Part shown: positions 8,517 through 17,499 of the stretch, piece by piece
Layout: each line of letters starts with the position of its first letter
Numbering within the stretch: position 1 is the stretch's first letter
DNA from: Affinundibacterium flavidum
Lineage (GTDB): Bacteria > Pseudomonadota > Gammaproteobacteria > Burkholderiales > Burkholderiaceae_D
NCBI RefSeq assembly: GCF_014284175.1
Contig: NZ_JACOGA010000003.1
Location: 62,001 to 126,000, forward strand
Length of the DNA stretch: 64,000 nt
Reading direction: 5' to 3'
The notes under the pieces: model-generated
Database searches by the model: none
The model's input: only the letters and a program-made list of their open reading frames with translations
What the model was told of the DNA's origin: nothing
Program-made: the position numbers and the translations under genes

Positions 8517-8575
8517 TTTCAATCTAATTTCAAACTTATTTCAAACCTAGTTTCAAACTTAGTTTCAACCCTAAG
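8517..8575. repeat. 11-13-bp tandem repeat, TTTCAA core x5
   Basis: TTTCAATCTAA, TTTCAAACTTA, TTTCAAACCTAG, TTTCAAACTTAG and TTTCAACCCTAAG lie head to tail 70 bp past the second YeeE-type gene. The core is shared with the repeat at 7001-7064. Confidence 0.85.
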
Positions 8576-8664
8576 CACGTATTTAATTTATTAACTTCGC
8601 GCAAACTCAGTACTGATTTTTTATAAAGTTTGCGCCAAAACGAAGCTGCCTACCATTTGAAAAT

Positions 8665-8708
8665 GCCCCGCACATTTTTATCAAAAAATGTGATTCGGGG
8701 CTTTTTTG
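8665..8708 (+). terminator. Rho-independent terminator after the YeeE/YedE pair
   Basis: GCCCCGCACATTTTT pairs with AAAAATGTG and CGGGGC across a short loop, followed by TTTTTTG. This ends the two-gene transport operon. Confidence 0.88.
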
Positions 8709-8860
8709 TATCCATTTAGTCAACTTAACTGCGCTTTTCATTAAAATTCAACAGACTTTCTCGTAATTTGTAAATTCCCTGTACGTATAAGCTTATGTTA
8801 ACATCGCTGCTTTCTTTATCGCTTTTTTCTTTATCGCTTTTCCAGACGAGAAACACCGCA

Positions 8861-10366
8861 ATGAATAATGCAACAACATCAAGTCCATCGCAGCCGGTCA
8901 GTGCTTTAGAACAACACTTCGCGCCGTTCAGAACACAAATTATTGGTGTTGATCAGCAATTCGAATCGCCTTACGGAATCAAAAATATCGTCTATACGGA
9001 TTGGACAGCGAGTGGTCGTTTGTATCGTCCGATCGAAGAAAAATTGATGAATGCTTTCGGCCCTTTTGTGGCGAACACACATACCGAAACCACAATTTCC
9101 GGTACGGCAATGACGATGGCCTATCATGAAGCCAAGCACATTATCAAAAAGCATGTGAATGCGAACGAGAATGACGTATTGATCAACGATGGCACGGGCA
9201 TGACCGGCGTCGTGAATAAATTCCAGCGCATTTTGGGATTTAAGATTCCTGAATCTTTGAAGGACTATTTCTCGCTACCGCAAGAAAAACGCCCTATCGT
9301 TTTCATTTCGCACATGGAGCATCATTCAAATCAAACTTCATGGCTAGAAACCATCGCCGACGTTGAAGTGATTCCTGCTGATGAACAAGGTTTGTTTTGC
9401 ATACAAAACCTGCAAGCCCTGCTGCTCAAATATCAAGATCGTCCGATCAAGATCGCGTCCATCACTTCCTGTTCAAATGTGACAGGCATTAAGACACCGT
9501 ATTACGAAGTCGCGAAACTCATGCATCAACAGAATGGCTTGTGCTTTGTTGACTTCGCCTGCTCTGGCCCCTATGTCGAAATTGACATGCATCCTGCTGA
9601 TCCGGAAAGCTATTTGGATGCGATTTTCTTTTCACCGCACAAATTCTTGGGTGGTCCTGGTACATCCGGTGTTTTAGTTTTCAACAAAAAACTCTATCGC
9701 AATATGGTGCCCGATTGTCCAGGTGGTGGTACAGTCACCTGGACTAATCCCTGGGGCGAGCATCAATACATCGACAATATCGAAAGTCGTGAAGACGGCG
9801 GCACACCTGGCTTTTTGCAAGTAATCAAGACTGCGCTGGCGATACAATTAAAAGAAAAAATGGGTGTTGCGAATATTCTAGCGCGTGAAAAAGAATTGAC
9901 GGATTATGTGTTTGCGGAATTGGGTAAAGTACCAAACCTGAGCATACTCGCGCCACAACATCAGAATCGTTTAGGTGTGATCTCTTTCTTTATTCATGAT
10001 TTGCATTTCAATTTAGGTGTGAAATTATTGAATGATCGCTTTGGTATTCAAACTCGCGGCGGCTGTAGCTGCGCGGGCACTTATGGACATTACTTGCTGA
10101 ATGTCGATCAAGAAACTTCGCACAAACTGACCGATCAAATCAGTTCTGGCGACCTCACCAGTAAGCCAGGCTGGATACGGATGTCTATCCACCCGACGAC
10201 AACTTCAGCCGAAATCGCTTTCGTGTGCGACAGCATCAAACAATTAGCCGCGCATCATCAAGAATGGGCAGATGCTTATCGCTATGATTGCAGTAGCAAT
10301 GAGTTTATTCACAAAGAAGCTAAGCCCATTGAAGCAAATATGGTTGCGAATTGGTTTGCGACTTGA
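8861..10366 (+). CDS. Class V aminotransferase-fold PLP enzyme (cysteine desulfurase-like)
   Basis: 501 aa from the ATG at 8861. An upstream in-frame ATG at 8795 would add a Leu/Ser-rich stretch encoded by a short DNA duplication. The fold-type I PLP pattern is clear: NDGTGMTG for phosphate binding, the Asp in FVDFACSGPYVEI, and the PLP lysine K261 in FFSPHKFLGGPGTSG. A Cys pair in RGGCSCAG near residues 400-407 lies where desulfurases carry the reactive Cys loop. The family includes cysteine desulfurases and isopenicillin N epimerase-like enzymes, and a length of 500 aa is above the IscS/SufS size. Position after a sulfur transport pair makes a sulfur role plausible but unproven. Confidence 0.75.
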   Translation: MNNATTSSPSQPVSALEQHFAPFRTQIIGVDQQFESPYGIKNIVYTDWTASGRLYRPIEEKLMNAFGPFVANTHTETTISGTAMTMAYHEAKHIIKKHVNANENDVLINDGTGMTGVVNKFQRILGFKIPESLKDYFSLPQEKRPIVFISHMEHHSNQTSWLETIADVEVIPADEQGLFCIQNLQALLLKYQDRPIKIASITSCSNVTGIKTPYYEVAKLMHQQNGLCFVDFACSGPYVEIDMHPADPESYLDAIFFSPHKFLGGPGTSGVLVFNKKLYRNMVPDCPGGGTVTWTNPWGEHQYIDNIESREDGGTPGFLQVIKTALAIQLKEKMGVANILAREKELTDYVFAELGKVPNLSILAPQHQNRLGVISFFIHDLHFNLGVKLLNDRFGIQTRGGCSCAGTYGHYLLNVDQETSHKLTDQISSGDLTSKPGWIRMSIHPTTTSAEIAFVCDSIKQLAAHHQEWADAYRYDCSSNEFIHKEAKPIEANMVANWFAT

Positions 10367-10679
10367 GGTGACACTTTAGTCGGCACTTTGGACGACACCT
10401 AAGGCAACACTCAAGGAAAATTAATTAAGCTAGTCATTTAGCCATCGGCTTCTTTTTGACACAAAAGACCGATGGCCAATTCTTTGGGCTGCACTAGCAG
10501 TCCGTAATCTCCCCAAATTCCAAAATTCCCAGTTTCGCGTATACTGTCAATTCTCTTCGTAGTTCATGCAAATATACCGATTGCGCTGACGCAATCAGCA
10601 CAGTCAGCACAATCAGCGCAGCCACTCGAACTATTTGGCAAATAAGCCAAATCTTCTCTCATCTCTATCAAGGAACACC
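10367..10679. other. 313-bp intergenic region
   Basis: It begins with degenerate GGCACTTTGG-like repeats just past the stop, then the hairpin at 10441-10476. A TATACT at 10540-10545 could be a -10 box but lacks a good -35. CAATCAGCACAGTCAG-type duplications occupy 10580-10625. No gene. Confidence 0.5.
10441..10476 (+). terminator. Possible terminator after the aminotransferase gene
   Basis: GCCATCGG and CCGATGGC form a perfect 8-bp stem, extended by CTTTT/AAAAG pairs. The T-tract after it is poor (AATTCTTTG), so termination strength is uncertain. Confidence 0.45.
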
Positions 10680-10997
10680 ATGTCACAAGTACTCTCCTGG
10701 GCCGATATTTCGACCACTGCCATCTCTGAAATCGGCGTACGCCAACAACACAAGCCTGCCGATAATTTCAAGTTTTACAGCAATACCTATGATGCCAATC
10801 AGTCTATCGACATCAAGGCGTCGCATGGATTTCGTCTGTATGTTTTGGCTGGAAGCTGTTCATTAACTGTTAATGGACAGGCGCTTGATCTGGATGCAGA
10901 ACAATTTATTCAGTTAAAAGATGGTGTCTATACCTGCAATACCGGTAGCGAAGGCGTGAGCATCATTAAAGTATTTAATGCTAAAACTAAGAATTAA
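10680..10997 (+). CDS. Small cupin-like protein of unknown function
   Basis: 105 aa from the ATG at 10680, preceded by AAGGA. The pattern is that of a single small beta-barrel: FRLYVLAGSCSLTVNG then LDLDAEQFIQLKDGVYTC, like the two cupin strands around a turn. The usual metal-binding His pair is missing, so a metal enzyme is unlikely. No signal peptide. It sits 12 bp before an uncharacterised 164-aa gene and is probably co-transcribed. Role unknown. Confidence 0.6.
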   Translation: MSQVLSWADISTTAISEIGVRQQHKPADNFKFYSNTYDANQSIDIKASHGFRLYVLAGSCSLTVNGQALDLDAEQFIQLKDGVYTCNTGSEGVSIIKVFNAKTKN

Positions 10998-11009
10998 GCG
11001 ATCACTTGC

Positions 11010-11504
11010 ATGAGCGATACTGAAATGCAGGAAGATGCAGAATTAATTCAAGAAGCGCGTGTATGGCAAGCTGAGGGCTGGACTGCGCGCGTCATCAAGA
11101 ATGATGACGATGACGGTTGGGCGGTGGCCATGTACAAAGATGGTGAAGCTGAACCGGCCTTAGTTGGCCCATGGACTATGGGGCGCGATAAGAAAAATCC
11201 CAAACCTCTGGACCACAATGCATTTAATACTTTGGTCAAGACCGCAACTGAATTTGTACGTAGACATGAGCAACAATTGCATGCAAGTCTGAATAAAAAT
11301 CTGATCCTCAGTCACGAAGACACTGACTACAAAATCTGTTTGCAGATCATTCCCGATGAAGAAGGTGCGAGCGCATTCTTAAGTGCCTACAATATGTTCG
11401 ATGAGCAGATCGCTAAAGTCAAAGTACGTCCTGATTTCAAACTCACTCAGGCTTCTGCATTGAGTTGGATACAAAAAGACTTTGCCCGACTGAGTTCTGA
11501 TTGA
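11010..11504 (+). CDS. Uncharacterised 164-aa protein
   Basis: I do not recognise this protein. It is acidic and soluble, with no signal peptide or membrane segment. Residues 20-60 (EGWTARVIKNDDDDGWAVAM, then VGPWTMGRDKKNPKPLD) suggest a small beta-sheet domain; the rest looks mixed helix and sheet. It follows the cupin-like gene by 12 bp. Its stop codon lies inside an 11-bp tandem repeat (11491-11523), so the last residues LSSD come from the repeat unit. Confidence 0.6.
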   Translation: MSDTEMQEDAELIQEARVWQAEGWTARVIKNDDDDGWAVAMYKDGEAEPALVGPWTMGRDKKNPKPLDHNAFNTLVKTATEFVRRHEQQLHASLNKNLILSHEDTDYKICLQIIPDEEGASAFLSAYNMFDEQIAKVKVRPDFKLTQASALSWIQKDFARLSSD

Positions 11505-11523
11505 GTTCTGATTGAGTTCTGAC
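11491..11523. repeat. 11-bp tandem repeat x3 spanning a stop codon
   Basis: TGAGTTCTGAT occurs three times in a row (last copy ends in C), then TGAGTTT. The stop codon TGA at 11502-11504 is the start of the second unit. Confidence 0.85.
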
Positions 11524-11550
11524 TGAGTTTTAAATAAGCAAAAAAAGAAC

Positions 11551-11609
11551 GCGCGATCAAGATACAGTCTGCCTCAAGTTAGTTGCGACAAACCACATCA
11601 AGATCGCGC
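11551..11609. terminator. Weak inverted repeat between convergent genes
   Basis: GCGCGATC at 11551-11558 and GATCGCGC at 11602-11609 could pair across a 43-nt loop between a plus-strand and a minus-strand gene. The A-run before it (T-run on the minus strand) would suit a minus-strand terminator, but the loop is long. Confidence 0.35.
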
Positions 11610-11660
11610 GCTCAACCGGTAAGATCTATTCAGATTTCAGCCAACACGATTAAAACGAAT

Positions 11661-12239
11661 TTAGAATGTATATTGCACGCCAACCGAGAAATTATTCACA
11701 GAACTTTTCTCGTCACCAATCTTCACGCGACGTGTTTCTACTTCACCGCGTAAAGCGATTTCTTTGCTGACTTTATAGGTCAAACCAAAACCTAACACTG
11801 GTTGTGTCGAATTTGTGTCAGACGCCATTTTCACTATCGATGGCACGTTCGCGCTAGTATCAACAGAAACACGTGCCAGACCGAGTTTTGCGAAACCAGC
11901 AAAGTCGTCATTGAAATCACGCTTCACTACACCTGCAAGTTCAAAACCTGTGCCCTTAGCTTCGGCAAATCCAGTAATACCACCGGAGCTAGCGGTCGCT
12001 TTCATTTTACCCAATGAAAAGTAACTCGCTTCGAGTGCGAAATTCTTGTCCAGATTGTAGCCGCCTATCACTTTGTAGGAATTGCCAGTTTTATCGCAGC
12101 TCGCGCCTGATTGATTGCAATCGGCATTCCATTTAGCTTGACCAACTGTGCCAGCGACATAGACTTGTGCGGACGCGCTCGCTCCGACTACCAAACCCGC
12201 AACTAACATTAAGGATGCAAACAATTTTTTCTTCAACAT
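11661..12239 (-). CDS. Outer-membrane beta-barrel protein
   Basis: 192 aa. A Sec signal peptide (MLKKKLFASLMLVAGLVVGASASAQ in outline) is cleaved near residue 24. The mature part alternates hydrophobic strands and ends in VQYTF, the terminal aromatic residue read by the BAM machinery. It resembles the OmpA-barrel/porin-like family of about 180 aa, with a disulfide-capable loop (CNQSGASC). No OmpA peptidoglycan domain is present. The ligand is unknown. Confidence 0.85.
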   Translation of the reverse strand: MLKKKLFASLMLVAGLVVGASASAQVYVAGTVGQAKWNADCNQSGASCDKTGNSYKVIGGYNLDKNFALEASYFSLGKMKATASSGGITGFAEAKGTGFELAGVVKRDFNDDFAGFAKLGLARVSVDTSANVPSIVKMASDTNSTQPVLGFGLTYKVSKEIALRGEVETRRVKIGDEKSSVNNFSVGVQYTF

Positions 12240-12626
12240 ATCGACCTCTGATTATCTATCTCTAACATCGTAGAGAAATAAAAATAAAAACGCACTTTGC
12301 TTCTATGTCTGCACCGCGATGGGTACACAACATGAGCGCGAGTCTAGAGATCGATTAACGAAAATCACAACGGCGATTATCAAGTCGTCTTTTATGATCT
12401 GCGTGGTACTAGCAAACAATACTTCTCCAAATACCAACTTGTGCTGGAACTTATATGAACATAGCCACCACATGCAGTGTGAATCAACATAGTTTTTATC
12501 GCAATAATGAAACACTTTTCCTTGAATCTATGCGTTAATTACGAATGGTCTATGTACGAACTACCTAGGCAAAAGATTACGAAATCAGATCGCTAGCAAG
12601 TACCAATTAATTGGGTTGAAAAGTTC
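12240..12626. other. 387-bp divergent intergenic region
   Basis: It lies between the starts of the beta-barrel gene and the 144-aa gene, so it should carry both promoters. I saw no strong consensus boxes, repeat or RNA gene. Open frames here have no family features. Confidence 0.5.
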
Positions 12627-13061
12627 ATGAAGAAGATACATGGCGAGTGGGAAATCACTGTCATTCGGCAAATATTAATTCGGAGTACCGCAGGTGTCTT
12701 TAACGAAGAAGGCACACGCGCCGTTTTTGAAGAAACGCAAATGAAAGCGCCCATTGCTGCGCCTTGGGTTGGACTCACCAATGCCGAAAACTGGGAAATG
12801 TCTGGCGCCACTAGCCTGCAATTATTTCCGGGCATGCGCGAATGGGCGTTTGCACATCATTGTGTGGCGCTTGCGATTGTCGTTCCTAGCGAACTGAAGA
12901 AAAAAATCCACCAACATCAAACTGGAGACTTTGGACACGATCGCGTGAACTACTTCTCTAACCTGGAGCAAGCATGTGAATGGTTAACGGCTAAAGGGTT
13001 TCCGATTCGCGAGGAAGAATATCCGCATCGTGATTTTATTCGCCGAACCAAAGCTCCTTAA
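12627..13061 (+). CDS. Uncharacterised 144-aa protein, STAS/SpoIIAA-like pattern
   Basis: Soluble, no signal peptide. The order ITVIRQILIRSTAGVFNEEG, a helix, AIAAPWVGLTN, and a final YFSNLEQACEWLTAKGF is reminiscent of SpoIIAA-like/STAS domains, where the last helix follows a short strand. That match is only by eye. It is single, divergent from the beta-barrel gene, and its stop is followed by a 26-bp duplication. Confidence 0.55.
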   Translation: MKKIHGEWEITVIRQILIRSTAGVFNEEGTRAVFEETQMKAPIAAPWVGLTNAENWEMSGATSLQLFPGMREWAFAHHCVALAIVVPSELKKKIHQHQTGDFGHDRVNYFSNLEQACEWLTAKGFPIREEEYPHRDFIRRTKAP

Positions 13062-13066
13062 TGGAA

Positions 13067-13118
13067 GTATGGAATCAAGCCACGAAATCAAAGTATGGAA
13101 TCAAACTAGAAAGTCAAA
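13067..13118. repeat. 26-bp direct duplication between convergent genes
   Basis: Two adjacent copies start GTATGGAATCAA and end TCAAA, with about 21 of 26 positions equal. The second copy covers the stop codon of the minus-strand cupin gene (13114-13116). Confidence 0.75.
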
Positions 13119-13593
13119 CTACAAAATAGCTGAGCATTTTCCCCAAGTAGTTCGCCGCCGCAGGATCACCTTCTGCCGGAGCCCAAGCTGCGCGCTCTTG
13201 TTCGGCAATTGCAAGGTAAGGCCCCGCCTTCGCCTCGAAAAACACCGACCCCGAACTCAAGGCCACCATGCTATGAAAAGTGCCGCTTGGAATATGGATC
13301 CCAAAGTATTCGGTCGCAGGCGCTAACACCAAACTTTGCTGCACAACACCGGATGCATCAAATAGCAAAACACCGACACGTCCCGCTACTACCACCAATG
13401 TTTCATCTTTATCGGCGGACAAATGACAATGTGGCTGCACGTAGGTACCAGGTTCTAGGGCATTCAATAATCGGTGGCAGGCCGCTTCATTATTCGCATG
13501 AAAGTTCAAGTTTTTACGCAAACGGGGGTTTTCTTTCGCCTGAGCCGATAAAATTTCTACCGTTTGTTGGCCTATGATTTGGATTGCTGTCAT
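13114..13593 (-). CDS. WbuC-like cupin-fold metalloprotein
   Basis: 159 aa from the ATG at 13593; a GTG one codon upstream is less likely. The cupin signature is complete: QPHCHLSADKDETLVVVAG (His, His, Glu) and GIHIPSGTFHSMV (second His). The N-terminal helix and the lone-cupin length match the WbuC family, named after O-antigen clusters though often found outside them. It lies 13 bp after a MazG-like gene on the same strand, so the two are likely co-transcribed. Function is not established; a metal-dependent isomerase or binding role is possible. Confidence 0.75.
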   Translation of the reverse strand: MTAIQIIGQQTVEILSAQAKENPRLRKNLNFHANNEAACHRLLNALEPGTYVQPHCHLSADKDETLVVVAGRVGVLLFDASGVVQQSLVLAPATEYFGIHIPSGTFHSMVALSSGSVFFEAKAGPYLAIAEQERAAWAPAEGDPAAANYLGKMLSYFVV

Positions 13594-13606
13594 CACGCTT
13601 TACCTG

Positions 13607-13972
13607 TTATTTTTTCAATTCTGTGTATTTCAACGCCGAACCACGTGCAGTTTGTGCTGGGTATTTCTGCGCATTCAATTGTATTTTTTCATTGGCCGCT
13701 GCCAGTAGATCGACATCTAAACGATCTGCCAGCATCACCAGATAATTCAAAACGTCTGCCATTTCATATCGGATCGCGGTGTGTGTTTCGGCACTCAACT
13801 CCTCGATCTCACCGGTTTTCAACCATTGAAAAGGCTCTAATAATTCAGCTGCTTCTACTGAGAGCGCACTCGCCAGATTCTTAGGCGTATGAAATTGTTG
13901 CCAATCGCGTTCCGCGACAAAGGCCCGCAATTGATCTCGCAATTGCTGCAAATTTTGAATTTTTGCCGACAT
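13607..13972 (-). CDS. MazG-like nucleotide pyrophosphohydrolase (dCTPase type)
   Basis: 121 aa from the ATG at 13972, which has GGA eight bases upstream; a longer frame to 13996 is possible. Single all-helical MazG domain with metal ligands in SVEAAELLEPFQW (ExxE) and EMADVLNYLVMLAD (E and D). The WQQFHTPKNLA entry and RGSALKYTELKK tail are typical of the RS21-C6/DCTPP1 type, which hydrolyses dCTP and modified dNTPs to clean the nucleotide pool. Cytoplasmic. It leads a two-gene unit with the cupin gene. Confidence 0.85.
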   Translation of the reverse strand: MSAKIQNLQQLRDQLRAFVAERDWQQFHTPKNLASALSVEAAELLEPFQWLKTGEIEELSAETHTAIRYEMADVLNYLVMLADRLDVDLLAAANEKIQLNAQKYPAQTARGSALKYTELKK

Positions 13973-14248
13973 GGTTCCATCCGTCATCACTAACAAGCCT
14001 GCATTCTACGTGGAACTCACTCAAACAAAAATTGCATGTCGTCAAGAAATTGACTTTTCAATATCGCAATGCAGCAAATATTATCACTAAGACTCGCCAT
14101 TTCTCTAATCTGGTAATACAATCGAGAATGCTGCAATGCCGCAACCACAAGGTAAATCAGCCCCAAGTGAATCGTTACTTGATGCCAGTATCAACAATTC
14201 ATCAACAATTTTGGGGTTACAAACTCAATCAAACGCGAAGGAGGAAAT

Positions 14249-15061
14249 ATGATTTTTGTTTCAAACCAGCTCACCGCACAATCAACGCCAGGCTTCGAGC
14301 AACAGTTTGCTGCTTATAATAATCTGACACAATCTCTGAGCGAAGAGTTTGATCGCGCCACTGAATTGCAGGCGCAAGCCGTGCAAACCGCGTGGGAAAC
14401 TTGGGGCGAATTTTGCAACGACTTAAGTTTTATCAAAGATCCGCAAGAATTTTTTATCCGCAGTAATAGCCAAGCCCATACTATCGCAGCACAAGGCCAG
14501 CAATATCTGCACGCGATGATCGCCCTACATCAACAGATACAAGAAAAATTTCTTGCCTTAGGCCAGACAATTTCCCCTATGATGTTAAATAGCGTTGTTG
14601 AAGTCATTCCATCAACTGAATTTACGCCTGCTAAGCAAGCAAATACAGCGACGCTCAAAGATATCAATCCAGTCACAGTATCCGTCGCACCTAAAACAAC
14701 TCAACGAAAACCCCGTGCCATAGCAGTAAAAGTCGCTGCAGAAAAAGTTGCCGCAGTAAAAACTGCAACAGTGACTCAAGTTGCCATCAGCACACCAACA
14801 CCAAAGGTTCGCCAAGTGAAATCTACCAAAAAGAATGAGGTCAATCCAAGCAGCGATGTGAGCTCAGATACATCTGCATCGCCATCAACAGCAACAGCAA
14901 CTGCAGCAACAACAGCAACTGCGCCTGCAAAAAAATCCGCCGTAGTTGGCTTGCCATCTAAGCCTGCAGCAAAATCAGGATTCGCAGGGGCTGCCGGGCT
15001 ACCAGACTACAAAGCAAAAAGCAGCAAAGCAACTGGCGCTAAGAAAAGAGTTCGTCAGTAA
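14249..15061 (+). CDS. Phasin family protein with basic Ala/Lys-rich tail
   Basis: 270 aa, excellent Shine-Dalgarno AAGGAGG at 14238-14244. Residues 1-115 are amphipathic helices of the phasin_2 type (FEQQFAAYNNLTQSLSEEFD, then QTAWETWGEFCNDLSFIKDPQEFF), which coat polyhydroxyalkanoate granules. Residues 150-270 are low-complexity Lys/Ala/Thr/Pro, ending in KKRVRQ, like histone H1-type tails. Such tails in PhaM-type proteins tie granules to DNA, so a nucleoid link is possible here. No pha biosynthesis gene is next to it. A strong terminator follows. Confidence 0.82.
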   Translation: MIFVSNQLTAQSTPGFEQQFAAYNNLTQSLSEEFDRATELQAQAVQTAWETWGEFCNDLSFIKDPQEFFIRSNSQAHTIAAQGQQYLHAMIALHQQIQEKFLALGQTISPMMLNSVVEVIPSTEFTPAKQANTATLKDINPVTVSVAPKTTQRKPRAIAVKVAAEKVAAVKTATVTQVAISTPTPKVRQVKSTKKNEVNPSSDVSSDTSASPSTATATAATTATAPAKKSAVVGLPSKPAAKSGFAGAAGLPDYKAKSSKATGAKKRVRQ

Positions 15062-15106
15062 TTCTTGTGGAGATTCAACTGACTTCACACAATATCGTGA
15101 CTAAAA

Positions 15107-15149
15107 ATAAACCCCGCCAATCGCTTTGATTGCCGGGGTTTATTTTTTC
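15107..15149. terminator. Bidirectional terminator between phasin and molybdenum hydroxylase genes
   Basis: ATAAACCCCGCCAATC pairs with GATTGCCGGGGTTTAT with one mismatch and a 5-nt loop. It is followed by TTTTT on the plus strand and preceded by AAAAA, so it can serve both convergent genes. Confidence 0.88.
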
Positions 15150-15192
15150 CAAACTAATTCCTACTTTGCAGGAATCGAATCTCAAGACCCAC

Positions 15193-17499
15193 TCAAGACC
15201 AACGTAAATCACTACGCAATAATGGCAATTGACGTACACGCTTACCCGTCGCCGCAAAAATCGCATTGCACACCGCAGGCGCTAACGGCGGAAATGCTGG
15301 CTCACCTAGACCTGTCACAGGAAAATCACTTTTCACAAAATGAACGTCAATTTTGGTAGGCGAATCAGGCATACGCAATAAGCCATATTCATTGAAATTG
15401 CTCTGCACTACCCGACCACGCTGTATGTCTAATTCCGGGAACATCAGCGTGCTAATCCCATCGATCACTGAGCCTTGCACTTGATTTTCCGCACCACTCA
15501 AATTCACAATCTGTGAACCGATGTCCGTTGCAACCACCACGCGATCAACTTTCAATTGACCATCTTTGGATACTGTCACTTCTGCTACTTCAGCGATATA
15601 GCCACGATGACTAAAGTGGAAAGCGATACCTTGTCCCTGACCGCGCGGAAATTTACGTTGTCCCCACCCCGATTTTTCCGCGACTTCTTTCAATACCCGA
15701 CGCATACGGCTGACGTTATACGGCTGACCGCGTTCACCCGTGCCTTGCATAATGTCCTTGTCACCCAGAATCTCTAAACGGAATGCCAACGGATCACGTC
15801 CTGCGGCATGTGCCAGTTCATCAATAAAGCTATGAAATACCCAAGCGAACACATTACTGCCGGGTGCACGCCAAGGCCCCATCGGCACCCCAGTTTCCAT
15901 TGGCGTTTGTTCGAGTAAGCAGTTTTCTACCCAACGTCCTGGAAATTCTTCACCCGATAAGCTAGCACCGCTACCGGGTTGCAATACGCTTTTGCCATCA
16001 CGCATGATGCGATTGGCAAAGGTGACGAAATGATTGTGCCAGGCCGTCAACTTGCCTTTGGCATCGACCGCGCCGCGCAAGAAATGGAAGCCGCCAGCAC
16101 GATAATGATCATGCCGCATATCGTCCTCACGTGACCAAGTCAGCTTCACTGGTGCATTCACTTTCATCGCAATTGCCGCAGCTTCGATCACATAATCTGC
16201 ACTCAAACGGCGGCCAAAACCACCGCCACTGCGGGTCATATGCAAGGTGATTTTTTCTTTAGGAATTTTTAAAACACTGGTGACAATTGCCTGCCCTGCC
16301 GCCGGATTTTGCGTCGGTGCCCACAGTTCTAAACTGCCATCTTCCGGCTTATACCAAGCGGTACAATTTTGTGGTTCTATACTTGCGTGCGAAATAAACG
16401 GATAGCTATAACTAGCTTCCACAGTCTTGGCAGCGTTTGTGAAGGCGGCGTTCACATCACCATCTTTGCGCAAATTAATCGCACCCGTTTGTTTCGATAA
16501 AGCCTGTGCTTTGTTACTAAAATCATCCCAGCTTTCATTGACGACTTTGCCTTCATCCCATACTACCTTCAATTGCTTACGTGCCGAAAAACTGGCCCAA
16601 GTCGATTCCGCAATAATTGCAACACCAGGCATTAGTCCATTGAGGTTATCGGTACCTTCGATGATGAAGGCGTCACGCACACCGGGCAAGGCCTTAATCG
16701 CTTCCAGATTGGCACTCACCACTTTACCGCCAAAGGCCGGACATTTTTCATAAACTGCATACAGCATGCCAGGTACTTTGACATCAATTCCGAACAAAGG
16801 TTTACCAGTAACGATGTCTTTGTTGTCCACACCACCGATGCGACTACCGATCAAAGTATATTTGGCCGGATCCTTCAACTTAACCGTTTTCACGTCGGGC
16901 ACAGGCAAAGTTGCGGCCAAACTCACCAGACTCGCATAGGTGGCTTGGCGCTTACTCGCGGTATGAATTACTTTGCTTTTTTCCGCATGACATTCAGTCA
17001 CAGGCACTTGCCATTTCTGCGCTGCGGCGGAGATCAACATCGTACGAGCCAATGCACCTAGCTTCAAGAATTCATCATAGTTCAAAGGGGTTGATAAAGA
17101 TCCACCTGCGAACTGACCACCATAGGCTGGATTCAAATCGCCCTGAACTATCCTCACGTCTTTCCAATTCACTTCTAATTCTTCAGCAATCACCATTGGC
17201 AGTGAGGTCTTAATTCCTTGGCCAATTTCTGGTTGCTTAGATATCAAAGTGACGATGCCATCACTACTGATTTTGATCAAAGCACTTGGTGTGAAAGCGC
17301 TACCTTCTACCAGTTTAGCGACAGCCTGTTCTCCATCTGCAGCTTGAGCATGTAAGTTCCAAAAACTTCCCAAAACCAAAGCTGTACCGCCGAGACTAGT
17401 TTGCTGCAAAAAAACCCGACGTGAGGAGTTTTTAACAGATGTTTCAACAGATAGGTCGCCCACGAGAGACAACTCAGAATTCATTTCAGTCGTTTTCAT
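15193..17499 (-). CDS. Molybdenum hydroxylase large subunit (isoquinoline 1-oxidoreductase beta type)
   Basis: 768 aa. A twin-arginine signal (SRRVFLQ, Arg27-Arg28, then a hydrophobic stretch ending AQA) shows folded export to the periplasm. The rest is the xanthine-oxidase-family molybdopterin subunit in the IorB arrangement, including SGGGFGRRL, PMGPWRAPGSN, and the active-site Glu near 733 in GLGEPAFPPLAPAV. It overlaps the 2Fe-2S subunit gene by 4 bp (ATGA), so both are made together. The IorB-type group oxidises N-heterocycles or aldehydes and passes electrons to membrane cytochromes; the substrate here is unknown. No cofactor chaperone gene is adjacent. Confidence 0.88.
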   Translation of the reverse strand: MKTTEMNSELSLVGDLSVETSVKNSSRRVFLQQTSLGGTALVLGSFWNLHAQAADGEQAVAKLVEGSAFTPSALIKISSDGIVTLISKQPEIGQGIKTSLPMVIAEELEVNWKDVRIVQGDLNPAYGGQFAGGSLSTPLNYDEFLKLGALARTMLISAAAQKWQVPVTECHAEKSKVIHTASKRQATYASLVSLAATLPVPDVKTVKLKDPAKYTLIGSRIGGVDNKDIVTGKPLFGIDVKVPGMLYAVYEKCPAFGGKVVSANLEAIKALPGVRDAFIIEGTDNLNGLMPGVAIIAESTWASFSARKQLKVVWDEGKVVNESWDDFSNKAQALSKQTGAINLRKDGDVNAAFTNAAKTVEASYSYPFISHASIEPQNCTAWYKPEDGSLELWAPTQNPAAGQAIVTSVLKIPKEKITLHMTRSGGGFGRRLSADYVIEAAAIAMKVNAPVKLTWSREDDMRHDHYRAGGFHFLRGAVDAKGKLTAWHNHFVTFANRIMRDGKSVLQPGSGASLSGEEFPGRWVENCLLEQTPMETGVPMGPWRAPGSNVFAWVFHSFIDELAHAAGRDPLAFRLEILGDKDIMQGTGERGQPYNVSRMRRVLKEVAEKSGWGQRKFPRGQGQGIAFHFSHRGYIAEVAEVTVSKDGQLKVDRVVVATDIGSQIVNLSGAENQVQGSVIDGISTLMFPELDIQRGRVVQSNFNEYGLLRMPDSPTKIDVHFVKSDFPVTGLGEPAFPPLAPAVCNAIFAATGKRVRQLPLLRSDLRWS

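Larger units (their letters stand above)
8450..8860. other. 411-bp intergenic region
   Basis: It holds the TTTCAAAC repeat at 8517-8575 and the terminator at 8665-8708. Just before the next start, at 8809-8842, a CTTTATCGCTTTT-like unit is duplicated. No gene is seen. Confidence 0.6.

Noticed and set aside
12303..12515. Small minus-strand open frame upstream of the beta-barrel gene
   Set aside because: No ribosome site, unusual composition and no recognisable features; treated as intergenic.
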